Assembly (NCBI GenBank): GCA_019421925.1
Contig: JAHZEH010000065.1
Coordinates: 1-8,617, forward strand
Source of the DNA: Clostridia bacterium
Lineage (GTDB): Bacteria; Bacillota; Clostridia; Christensenellales; CALWSW01
DNA: 8,617 nt
Direction: 5' to 3'
Shown here one piece after another: positions 1-6,207 of this stretch. A model generated the notes under the pieces. That model had not been told where the DNA came from and searched no databases. It worked only from the letters and a program-made list of their open reading frames with translations. The translations under genes and the position numbers were made by a program. Position 1 is the first letter of the stretch. Each line of letters starts with the position of its first letter.

Positions 1-150
1 TCCGGAGCGGTTCGCCTCCTCCAGGGCCGCTCTTTTTGTGTACCCCATGCGGGAGAAATAGACCACCAGGCGGGAGGGATCTGTCCCGGCGTTCGGGCAT
101 TCCTGGGGGAGCGCCTGAAAACGCTCCTGCCGGTAAAACACCCATGCCGC
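1..150 (-). pseudogene. Flavodoxin-domain part of an interrupted membrane-flavodoxin gene (partial, runs off left edge)
   Basis: Directly after the TAG stop at 151-153, the same minus-strand frame stays open for all 50 codons to the window edge. It reads AAWVFYRQERF, then a short linker, then SRLVVYFSRMGYTKRAALEE. The last stretch has the form of a flavodoxin first beta-strand followed by the FMN phosphate-binding loop (here S-R-M-G-Y-T, compare T/S-x-T-G-x-T). No convincing start is visible: a GTG codon four codons after the stop has no good ribosome binding site, and the only in-frame ATG lies inside the FMN loop. I therefore read it as the downstream half of the gene at 151-555, separated by one nonsense codon. 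Flavodoxins carry FMN and shuttle electrons; here the domain would be tethered to the membrane. The rest of the domain is outside the window, so later lesions cannot be excluded. The fusion is an inference from the uninterrupted frame. Confidence 0.65.
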
Positions 151-555
151 CTAGCCGGTGAGCGCCTGGAGCAGGCCGAAAATGAAGTACAGGGTGGACA
201 TGAGGTTGAACGGGAAGATCACAAACTGGATGCAGATCCACAGCATGAGCGTGACCCCGAAGACGCCGCCCCAGAGAATGCCCGACTTCTTTCCGCGCAG
301 AAGCAGGGCCGCCGCAGCCAGGTTGGGAATCCCGTTGACGAGGAGCAGTGCGATCCCGGGGAATACGTAGTCCTGGTAAAGGTATTCTGCCAGGGGGAGC
401 ACCTGGAAATAGGGGAGAAGGGCCTGCATCCCCATGGCGCTCCCATCCGGTTTGATGAGCATCCCGGCGGCGCCGGCCACAGCGCCAACGCCGATGAACA
501 GGCACCAGAAGATCAACAGCTTTCTCGCTGTCTGGTATCTGCTGTGATTTTTCAT
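151..555 (-). CDS. Small multi-spanning membrane protein, likely N-terminal part of a broken membrane-flavodoxin fusion
   Basis: This is a 134-residue hydrophobic protein as written. The start is the ATG at 555-553 because GAGAGGAG lies nine bases upstream; a TTG-started version from 576 would swallow that ribosome binding site. Predicted helices lie at about 13-34, 65-87, 93-113 and 117 to the end. The fourth helix (STLYFIFGLLQALTG) is cut by the TAG stop but would continue naturally as AAWVFY and then a charged RQER end if the codon were read as an amino acid. It lies 22 bases after the permease gene, so it is probably the third gene of the ABC operon. I do not recognise the four-helix part as a named family; its role is most likely to anchor the flavodoxin domain that follows. 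A naturally separate small membrane protein is the alternative. Confidence 0.7.
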   Translation of the reverse strand: MKNHSRYQTARKLLIFWCLFIGVGAVAGAAGMLIKPDGSAMGMQALLPYFQVLPLAEYLYQDYVFPGIALLLVNGIPNLAAAALLLRGKKSGILWGGVFGVTLMLWICIQFVIFPFNLMSTLYFIFGLLQALTG

Positions 556-577
556 GGATTTATGCTCCTCTCTCAAA

Positions 578-1483
578 TCAGGCCCGATTCCTCTTTCTTC
601 TGCCGGCCATATTCAGCAGCACGTACGCGGCCACCAGGAGGACGACGCTCCCGCCGAGGATGAGGTACATGGTTCCGGTCTCCACCCTGCTGCCGAAGAA
701 ATACAGGTTGTTGTCAAAGCCGTCCCGGAGCCCCTCCACCATCTCCGCCGGGAGATAGCCCGCCTCCAGCTCCTGGAGCACGCCCCGCATCAGGTGGTTG
801 TGCAGCAGGGAGGTCCCGTAGGTTCCGGGCAGGAGGGAGATGAAGTTCTGGATTCCGCCGGAGAACTGGGAGATTGGCATATAGGCCCCGCAGAGGAATC
901 CATAACAGGCGCTGACGATGGTTCCGACCGCAGAGATCTGCCCCTGTGTGGACAAAAAGAAATTTACAACCGAGGAGAGCGCCGTGCCGAACATGACCAG
1001 GAGGAACACGTCCAGGCAGGTTAGCAGTACGTCGGCAGGGGAGAGATACCAGCCCGTGCCCCATAGATAGAGGAAGCAGGCGGCAAGGGCGACGGCGCAG
1101 ATAATCAGGGTGGTCAGGGCGGTGGACAGATAATAGGCCATAGCCAGGACCGATTTTTTGACGGGCGCGATGGTCAGGTCGCCCCTTGCTCCCGTCACCT
1201 TGTCCTGCACCATGAGCAGGTTGGAGCAGAAGGCCACAGTGACGCAGCAGACCGCCAGCAGGGAGGAGAACAGCCAGCCCCCCACGAAGCCCTCGGACAG
1301 GCTCTCGGGGACTGTCAGCCCCGCCGGGATGAAGGCCTGGAAGCTGTCCCGGTAGACGTTGCCCAGGAAGGTTATAAAGAGCAGGAGCAGGATCAGCGGA
1401 GTGATCAGGGAGGTGAAAAACATCCCCTTATCTTTGAAAAACAGCTTGGTGTTGCGCCGGATCATATGTCCCAATGCACTCAT
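578..1483 (-). CDS. ABC-2 type transporter permease
   Basis: A 301-residue integral membrane subunit that would pair with the ATPase encoded just before it to form an exporter of the ABC-2 (DrrB/NatB-like) class. An amphipathic, basic N-terminus (MIRRNTKLFFKDKG) precedes a first membrane helix at about 23-41. A roughly 45-residue loop follows, then a block of five further helices (about 67-90, 110-135, 150-172, 182-205 and 272-292), and a basic tail (GRRKRNRA). This is the usual six-helix layout of the family. Its ATG overlaps the stop of the ATPase gene in an ATGA arrangement, which implies translational coupling and settles the start. The substrate cannot be told from sequence; drug, peptide or lipid export are all possible. 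Confidence 0.88.
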   Translation of the reverse strand: MSALGHMIRRNTKLFFKDKGMFFTSLITPLILLLLFITFLGNVYRDSFQAFIPAGLTVPESLSEGFVGGWLFSSLLAVCCVTVAFCSNLLMVQDKVTGARGDLTIAPVKKSVLAMAYYLSTALTTLIICAVALAACFLYLWGTGWYLSPADVLLTCLDVFLLVMFGTALSSVVNFFLSTQGQISAVGTIVSACYGFLCGAYMPISQFSGGIQNFISLLPGTYGTSLLHNHLMRGVLQELEAGYLPAEMVEGLRDGFDNNLYFFGSRVETGTMYLILGGSVVLLVAAYVLLNMAGRRKRNRA

Positions 1484-2394
1484 TTTTCCGCACCCCCCGT
1501 CAGGTTTTTGCCGGTCGCGGCAAGGAACACGTCGTCCATCTTGCCCTTGGTGATCTCGTAGTCCACAAAAATGTCCGGATGGGAGAGGATGAGGGCGGTG
1601 GCCGCCGCCGTGTCCGGTACTTCAACGCGGTAGGCGTCCCGAAGGGCGGTATAGGGCGCGCCCAGCAGTTTTACCTGTTCCTCTGCAACCCCGTAGAGGG
1701 TGATGAAGTCGCCGGTATAGGCGTTTTTGAGAGAAAGGGGCGTGCCCTCCGCCGCGATCCTGCCGCTGTCCAGGATCACTACATAGTCGGCGTCCGCCGC
1801 CTCCTCCATGTAATGGGTGGTGAGGAACACGGTCATGTGCTCCTCGCCGCGCAGCTTGGCCACCACGTTCCAGACCGCCCTGCGGGTCTGTGGATCCAGG
1901 CCGGTGGTGGGTTCGTCGAGGATGAGAATCCTGGGCCGGTGCAGCAGCGCCCTTGCGATGTCTATGCGCCGCCGCTGGCCACCGGACAGCTTTCCGACCG
2001 TGCGCCTGAGCAGGTCCTCAAACTCCAGAAGGCGGGAGAGCTCCCCCAGCCTGCTTTTGAACGCCTTTCCCATGATGCCGTACAGCGCCGCCCGGCTCAT
2101 GAGATTGTCCTGGACGGACAGGGCCCTGTCCAGCACTGAATCCTGAAACACCACGCCCAGCTCCCGCTTGATCCTGCCGGGGTCCCGGTCAAGGGAGGTC
2201 CCGTCTATTACGACGGAACCGGAGTCCTTCTGCAGCTGGCCGCACAGGATGGAGATGGTGGTGCTCTTCCCGGCCCCGTTGACGCCCAGGAAGGCAAACA
2301 GTTCCCCCTCCTTTACCCGGAAGCTCAGATCCGCGACCGCCCTCACCTCGCCGAAGCTCTTGCACAGGCGGCTGATCTCGATGATATTTCCCAT
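1480..2394 (-). CDS. ABC transporter ATP-binding protein (DrrA/CcmA-type exporter ATPase)
   Basis: A 304-residue cytoplasmic ATPase that powers the permease encoded next. All nucleotide-binding motifs are intact: Walker A GVNGAGKST at about 37-45, Q-loop glutamine 84 in VVFQD, signature LSGGQ at 136-140, Walker B LILDE at 157-161, and switch histidine 194 in TTHYMEEA. The roughly 80-residue C-terminal extension after the ATPase core is normal for the multidrug/NatA-like group. The frame is open far upstream to 2688, but the start is set at the ATG at 2394-2392: AAAGGGGAT sits seven bases before it, the ABC fold begins straight after it (MGNIIEISRL), and upstream codons overlap the neighbouring regulator gene. 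It is the first gene of a three-gene operon. Confidence 0.93.
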   Translation of the reverse strand: MGNIIEISRLCKSFGEVRAVADLSFRVKEGELFAFLGVNGAGKSTTISILCGQLQKDSGSVVIDGTSLDRDPGRIKRELGVVFQDSVLDRALSVQDNLMSRAALYGIMGKAFKSRLGELSRLLEFEDLLRRTVGKLSGGQRRRIDIARALLHRPRILILDEPTTGLDPQTRRAVWNVVAKLRGEEHMTVFLTTHYMEEAADADYVVILDSGRIAAEGTPLSLKNAYTGDFITLYGVAEEQVKLLGAPYTALRDAYRVEVPDTAAATALILSHPDIFVDYEITKGKMDDVFLAATGKNLTGGAEK

Positions 2395-2448
2395 CTGATC
2401 CCCTTTCTGGCTGGGTGCATGATAGAAGCGCCCTATATTCCACCTGAG

Positions 2449-2477
2449 ATCATATAACGAAAAAACGCGGATGTATA
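2449..2477 (-). promoter_or_regulatory. Candidate sigma-A promoter for the ABC operon
   Basis: On the minus strand, TATACA (2477-2472) and TATGAT (2454-2449) are separated by exactly 17 bases. This lies about 55 bases upstream of the ATPase start, in the 130-base gap after the regulator gene. The -10 matches consensus well (5/6) and the -35 moderately (4/6). Found by eye only. Confidence 0.5.
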
Positions 2478-2488
2478 GAGCGTTGAGC

Positions 2489-2510
2489 AAAAAAATGGGC
2501 TGTTCCGCCC
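2489..2510 (-). terminator. Weak candidate intrinsic terminator of the PucR-type regulator gene
   Basis: Just after the regulator stop, the minus strand reads GGGC, a six-base loop, GCCC, one A and then seven T residues. The U-tract is good but the stem is only four G-C pairs. It is plausible by position, between the regulator and the ABC promoter that follows on the same strand, but the stem is weak. Confidence 0.4.
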
Positions 2511-2524
2511 GGCGCGCCCTGCCG

Positions 2525-3727
2525 CTATGAATTAAGGCCGGTATACTGGAACAGCCGGTCGGAGAACAGGAAGGAGTGGAGGACGCCGGCGTCCTTGATA
2601 TCCACCCCCAAAAGCGCTTCAACCTTATTGAGACGGTACAAAACCGAATTGGGATGGATGAACAGGGCCTGGGCTGTTTGGGAGACATTGAAATGGCAGG
2701 TGATATAGGTACGGATAGTTCCGGTTAGATTGGTGCTGTTTTGGAGGTCGTATTGTATCAGTTCCAGGTACCAGCCGCTGCACAGCTCCCTGAGCTGGCG
2801 GCCGTCCAGGCCGCTCCGGTATACCAGGGGGCATTCCGGATAATCGGCGGAGAACACCAGGGTGGGAGCGGTAGCTGCCTGGAAGGAGGGAAGGGCCAGG
2901 AGATATTCGTAGTTTATCTTGGTGTCAAGGATGTTCCCATAGGGCCGCCCCACGCAGATAGGGCACTGGAAAGTCCCTCCAAGCTCCCTCAGCCGCCCAG
3001 CAAGCTTCCCGTTTTTTTTCGGGGGCCTGCCCTCCAGGGTCATCAGGGCGGTGAAGCAGGCGTTGTTCCATGTACACCAGCAGTTCTGGAGGTATTCGTG
3101 GATATGCCTGCGGATATAGGGCCCCACCTGAAATGCGCGGCCCGAGGGAAGCTTTGCTGCCACAAGGGTATAGGACAGGCCCTGTTTAAATTCCATATCC
3201 CCGGCCGCGCTGGAGAGTCCGACAGGGGAATTGATTTTCCCGCTGAGCAGCATTTCGAGAATTTGATCCCCTGAGACGGTCTTTATTTGTTGCTTTTCCA
3301 CAGCGCAGAGATGAGCGATGCACCGGCTGATAAAGCGCACCAGGTCCAAATCAATGGCCTCCAGGGGAATTTTGTCCCGCTCAATGCAGACCAAGCCGTA
3401 GGAGACGCCGCTCTCCATGGCCCAGCACAAAATATGCCCCCTGGGAATCCCCGGACCTCCCTCCGTTAGAATGGGGTCGTCGCGCAGCTGGGACATGCGC
3501 TCCATCACATATTGCTCCCGCTGCTCCAGAAGCTGGGGGGATTGCTCCAGCCGGTCCGCGGGAACCGCCGATTTGGAGCGAAGCCCATAATAGGAGTCCT
3601 TCATGGTGCTAAATGAGATGGGATTGATGATGACATCCTCCACCGTGTCAAGGAACTCCTGGAGGCGGCATCCCTCAAAGACGAGGGAGACCAGCCTTTC
3701 CGCAATCTTTGGCGTCATGGTAACCAT
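2525..3727 (-). CDS. PucR/CdaR-type transcriptional regulator
   Basis: A 400-residue DNA-binding regulator. The last 67 residues carry the PucR-type C-terminal helix-turn-helix (HTH_30): ITCHFNVSQTAQALFIHPNS, then VLYRLNKVEALLG at about 362-374, the family's usual form in which HPNTVxYRL marks the recognition helix. The first 330 residues have no recognisable PucR purine-sensing domain. They look like a sensory region (about 90-150, containing HILCWAMESG and GLVCIERD) and a GGDEF-like middle part, as in CdaR relatives; this assignment is tentative. Start is the ATG at 3727, which has AGAGGAGG six bases upstream; an ATG three codons later is possible. It is transcribed divergently from the flavin reductase, so it is most likely the substrate-responsive activator or repressor of that gene, perhaps also of itself. 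The effector cannot be deduced. Confidence 0.85.
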   Translation of the reverse strand: MVTMTPKIAERLVSLVFEGCRLQEFLDTVEDVIINPISFSTMKDSYYGLRSKSAVPADRLEQSPQLLEQREQYVMERMSQLRDDPILTEGGPGIPRGHILCWAMESGVSYGLVCIERDKIPLEAIDLDLVRFISRCIAHLCAVEKQQIKTVSGDQILEMLLSGKINSPVGLSSAAGDMEFKQGLSYTLVAAKLPSGRAFQVGPYIRRHIHEYLQNCWCTWNNACFTALMTLEGRPPKKNGKLAGRLRELGGTFQCPICVGRPYGNILDTKINYEYLLALPSFQAATAPTLVFSADYPECPLVYRSGLDGRQLRELCSGWYLELIQYDLQNSTNLTGTIRTYITCHFNVSQTAQALFIHPNSVLYRLNKVEALLGVDIKDAGVLHSFLFSDRLFQYTGLNS

Positions 3728-3772
3728 GGTAGGCCTCCTCTTTCGTATGGGTTTTACAGCGATTTGGTTTGC

Positions 3773-3795
3773 GCATTGTGGATATTCCACAATGC
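3773..3795. promoter_or_regulatory. Perfect palindrome, probable regulator operator
   Basis: Arms GCATTGTGGA (3773-3782) and TCCACAATGC (3786-3795) match perfectly around the three-base spacer TAT. It lies between the two divergent genes, about 46 bases upstream of the regulator start and downstream of that gene's predicted promoter. This is the size and symmetry expected for a dimeric regulator, most simply the adjacent PucR-type protein. Six T residues follow on the plus strand, so it could instead end rightward antisense transcription. Confidence 0.6.
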
Positions 3796-3843
3796 TTTTT
3801 TAAAACTGTGTCATTCCCCAAGATTTCACCTGTATTTTCCTCC

Positions 3844-3872
3844 ATCATAGCATTATGCAAAACTTCTATCAA
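3844..3872 (-). promoter_or_regulatory. Sigma-A promoter for the PucR-type regulator gene
   Basis: On the minus strand TTGATA (3872-3867) and TATGAT (3849-3844) are separated by exactly 17 bases, each a 5/6 match to consensus. Transcription would start near 3837, giving a leader of about 110 bases that contains the palindrome at 3773-3795. Confidence 0.65.
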
Positions 3873-3875
3873 TGT

Positions 3876-3904
3876 TAAAATTCTCTTGCAAATGTGCTTT
3901 GCAA
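3876..3904 (+). promoter_or_regulatory. Candidate reductase promoter -10 element and overlapping inverted repeat
   Basis: TAAAAT at 3876-3881 is a possible -10 for the flavin reductase, but no good -35 lies 16-18 bases upstream, as expected if an activator is needed. Just downstream, TTGCAAA (3886-3892) and TTTGCAA (3898-3904) form a perfect 7-base inverted repeat with a 5-base spacer, ending nine bases before the ribosome binding site. It could be a second operator at the start site. A different weak pair, GTGTCA (3808-3813) and TGTATT (3831-3836), is an alternative promoter. Confidence 0.35.
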
Positions 3905-3928
3905 ACAAATATCAGGGAGGAACAAATC

Positions 3929-5917
3929 ATGAAGAAGTCACTGGCACTGATGCTCGTGCTCCTGATGGCGCTCGCCCTGGTCACGGGCTGCGCGCCCGTG
4001 CAAACGGATCAGCCGGGCGGAACCGGTACCGCGGCTACGGCCGTCCCCCAGGTGCAGGAGGATACACCTTCAGCGTTGACCTATGCGGACACCATCGCCT
4101 GGGATACGGAGTATGACGTGGTGGTCGTGGGCTTTGGCGGTGCGGGTGCGGTTAGCGCCATCTCTGCATCTGAGGCTGGCGCCAAGGTTCTGCTGACGGA
4201 AAAGGCCCCTGAAGGGCACGAGGGCGGAAACACCCGCTACTGTGCCCAGGCTATTTTGAACTTTGGAACCTATGAGGACGGCGTCGCCTATATGACGGCC
4301 GCCTGCGAGGGCATTGACCACATGACCCCTAAGTGGATTGACTATATTGTCCGGGGCTGCATGGACAACCCGGCCTGGCTGGAATCGGTGGGCATCCCGG
4401 CCCCCTCCCGCAAAGTGGTGGGCAACGAGTATCCTGAGCTCCCCGGCAAGGACAAGGTCTATATGACGTTTATTGCGGATGACCGGTATGCCAGCGGCAA
4501 AGCCTACTGGGAAAATGTACGGGCGGGCGTGGTCTCCCGCGCGGACAACATCGACGTATGGTTCGAGTCCCCTGCCCAGCATCTCATTCAGGATCCGGTC
4601 ACAGGAACCATCCTGGGCGTGCAGATTGAGCGGGAGGGAAAAGCTCTCTCGGTCCGGGCCAGGAACGGCGTGGTACTGGCCTGCGGCGGTTATGAGAACA
4701 ACGAGGAGATGGTAGAGAACTATACCCAGCGTGAGCGGATGTATCCTTTGGGCTCCACCTATAACACCGGAGACGGTATCAAGATGGCCCTGGAGGCGGG
4801 GGCCGATATCTGGCATATGGCCGCTCTCTCCGGTCCCTGGATTACCGTCAAAACAGAGGACTCCGACCGGGCCTTCTTCAACAGCATGTATCAGCAGATT
4901 ACCAACAACGGCGCCTGCATCTATGTGGGCAAGGATGGAACCCGTTTTATGCCCGAGTCCGGCTGGCACAGGCATGGCCACTCCGCTTACAGCGGAAACT
5001 TCTACTCCCAGATCACCCCTGACCCTATGTATGCCATCTTTGACCAGAGCGCCCTGGAGTCGGGTTTCACGGGCGGGATGTCCTTCAGCGAGGGCCTGGA
5101 GGAGGAGATTGCCAGCGGACTTGCCGTCAAAGCGGATACCATCGAGGAGCTGGAGCAAAAGCTGGGAATGGGCGAAGGCTTCTATGAGTTTGAGAATGCG
5201 GACGGCTACCTCAGCTTTAGCCTGGCCTACCGCGACACCGGCCTTGTCAGCCAGGTCGAGCGGTATAACGGGTACTGCGCAGAGGGCTATGACCACCAGT
5301 TTGACCGTGACCCCGCCACCATGGCCCCCATTGCCCAAGGACCTTTCTACGCTATGGAGCTCCAGCCCGCCATGGTCAATACCCAGGGCGGTCCCAAGAG
5401 AAATTTCAACTCTGAAGTTCTCGACCCCAACGGCGATCCCATTCCCCATCTCTATAGTGCGGGCGAGCTGGGGAGCTGTTATGGCGGTTATTACACGGGC
5501 GGCGGCAATATTGCCGAGACCATGTTCTCTGGCAGGGCTGCCGGAACCAACGCCGCGGCACCCAAGGAGGAACTGATGCCCTTGACCTTTACGGCGGTCG
5601 CTTCCAATCTTCAACAGTTCGGTACGGATATTGGCAAGGGGACGGATATTGAGCTGGGGGAGAACGAATACCTGGGCGAGGGCGTTGGCCTGGGAGGCAA
5701 GCTCGTGGTCAAGGTGACCTATGCGGACGGAAAGATCCAGGCGATTGAGCTCGTCAGCCACAGCGAGACGGAGGGAATCTCCGATCCCGCGATCGAGCAG
5801 ATTCCCGGGGCTATCGTAGCTGCGGGCTCCACACAGGTGGATGTGGTATCGGGCGCGACGCTGACCAGCAGGGGTATTATCCAGGCGGTCAACGATGCGC
5901 TCTCCAAGGTGTCCTAA
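3929..5917 (+). CDS. Flavinylated extracytoplasmic FAD reductase lipoprotein (FAD_binding_2 plus C-terminal FMN_bind)
   Basis: A 662-residue protein. A lipoprotein signal peptide (MKKSLALMLVLLMALALVTG) has its lipobox cysteine at 21, followed by a Gly/Thr/Pro-rich linker, so the enzyme sits outside the membrane. Residues about 61-555 are a fumarate-reductase-like FAD domain: dinucleotide fold with GFGGAG (68-73), E91 for the ribose, RFMPE (339-343), and the final FAD-contact block LYSAGELGS with GGGN (524-527) and FSGRAAG. Residues about 570-662 form an FMN_bind domain with motif D638-VVSGA-T644, whose threonine would carry FMN attached by ApbE. There is no CXXCH heme site, so the FMN domain is the likely electron entry. 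The start is the ATG at 3929 (AGGGAGG eight bases upstream); earlier codons lack a signal sequence. It is a single-gene unit facing the PucR-type regulator and is probably a terminal reductase for anaerobic respiration on an organic acceptor. Canonical fumarate-site residues appear to be absent, so the substrate is unknown. Confidence 0.88.
   Translation: MKKSLALMLVLLMALALVTGCAPVQTDQPGGTGTAATAVPQVQEDTPSALTYADTIAWDTEYDVVVVGFGGAGAVSAISASEAGAKVLLTEKAPEGHEGGNTRYCAQAILNFGTYEDGVAYMTAACEGIDHMTPKWIDYIVRGCMDNPAWLESVGIPAPSRKVVGNEYPELPGKDKVYMTFIADDRYASGKAYWENVRAGVVSRADNIDVWFESPAQHLIQDPVTGTILGVQIEREGKALSVRARNGVVLACGGYENNEEMVENYTQRERMYPLGSTYNTGDGIKMALEAGADIWHMAALSGPWITVKTEDSDRAFFNSMYQQITNNGACIYVGKDGTRFMPESGWHRHGHSAYSGNFYSQITPDPMYAIFDQSALESGFTGGMSFSEGLEEEIASGLAVKADTIEELEQKLGMGEGFYEFENADGYLSFSLAYRDTGLVSQVERYNGYCAEGYDHQFDRDPATMAPIAQGPFYAMELQPAMVNTQGGPKRNFNSEVLDPNGDPIPHLYSAGELGSCYGGYYTGGGNIAETMFSGRAAGTNAAAPKEELMPLTFTAVASNLQQFGTDIGKGTDIELGENEYLGEGVGLGGKLVVKVTYADGKIQAIELVSHSETEGISDPAIEQIPGAIVAAGSTQVDVVSGATLTSRGIIQAVNDALSKVS
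5840..5860 (+). other. Codons for the predicted covalent flavinylation motif
   Basis: These codons encode D638-V-V-S-G-A-T644, matching the known Dxx(S/T)GAT motif recognised by the flavin transferase ApbE. T644 would be linked to FMN by a phosphoester bond. No apbE gene is in the window, so the transferase must be encoded elsewhere. Confidence 0.75.
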
Positions 5918-5943
5918 AGGGGGGATGAGGCCCCCAAACAGAC

Positions 5944-5977
5944 AGGAGGTCCCCCGGTTTTAACCGGGGGACCTCCT
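5944..5977. terminator. Long perfect hairpin between convergent genes, probable bidirectional terminator
   Basis: Arms AGGAGGTCCCCCGG (5944-5957) and CCGGGGGACCTCCT (5964-5977) pair perfectly. With TT and AA inside, the stem reaches 16 pairs around a two-base centre. It sits between the reductase stop (5917) and the ywbE stop (5998), where both transcripts would end. Neither side has a real T-tract, so termination efficiency is uncertain. A smaller GGGGG/CCCCC hairpin lies at 5920-5935, right after the reductase stop. Confidence 0.65.
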
Positions 5978-5997
5978 CATTGAATACGACGTGCGGA

Positions 5998-6195
5998 TCA
6001 GGGTTCCAGGATCTCCTGAACCCTGCCTACCTGTCCGTCTGTGAGCATGACTTTGATGCCGTGGGGGTGGAAGCTGCTTTTGGTCAGGAGTTTTCCCACC
6101 GTGCCCTCCGTGAGCCTTCCGGTTCTCTGGTCGGCTTTCAATACGATCCTGACCTGAGCCCCGACTCTCACGTCGGCCCTGTTCTGACCATTCAT
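5998..6195 (-). CDS. ywbE: YwbE family protein (DUF2196)
   Basis: A 65-residue protein matching the conserved YwbE family over its whole length: MNGQNRADVRVGAQVRIVLK at the start, then DQRTGRLTEGTVGKLLTKS, then the HPHGIKV and DGQVGRVQEI segments. This is the normal family length, and the molecular function is not established. The small basic beta-rich sequence suggests an SH3-like fold, possibly nucleic-acid binding, but that is inference. The ATG at 6195 lies 12 bases after the DUF47 gene, and its ribosome binding site (AGGGGG) overlaps that gene's TAG stop, so it is the last gene of the phosphate operon and translationally coupled. Confidence 0.88.
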   Translation of the reverse strand: MNGQNRADVRVGAQVRIVLKADQRTGRLTEGTVGKLLTKSSFHPHGIKVMLTDGQVGRVQEILEP

Positions 6196-6207
6196 TTCAA
6201 ACGCCCC

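Noticed and set aside
151..153. TAG read as pyrrolysine
   Set aside because: There is no specific evidence. A structural lysine derivative inside a membrane helix is unlikely, and Tyr-to-TAG mutation or a sequencing error is simpler. It is kept only as a check in the finding.
2395..2688. N-terminal extension of the ABC ATPase up to 2688
   Set aside because: The extra 98 codons overlap the regulator gene and are not ABC-like. A good ribosome binding site precedes the internal ATG at 2394.
3728..3790. N-terminal extension of the PucR-type regulator to 3790
   Set aside because: The extension would run through the palindrome and the AGAGGAGG ribosome binding site, and it needs a non-ATG start.
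4070..5761. Long minus-strand open frame (563 codons) opposite the flavin reductase
   Set aside because: It is the antisense shadow of a GC-rich gene. Its translation lacks any family pattern, whereas the plus-strand frame has a signal peptide, FAD and FMN motifs and a good ribosome binding site.
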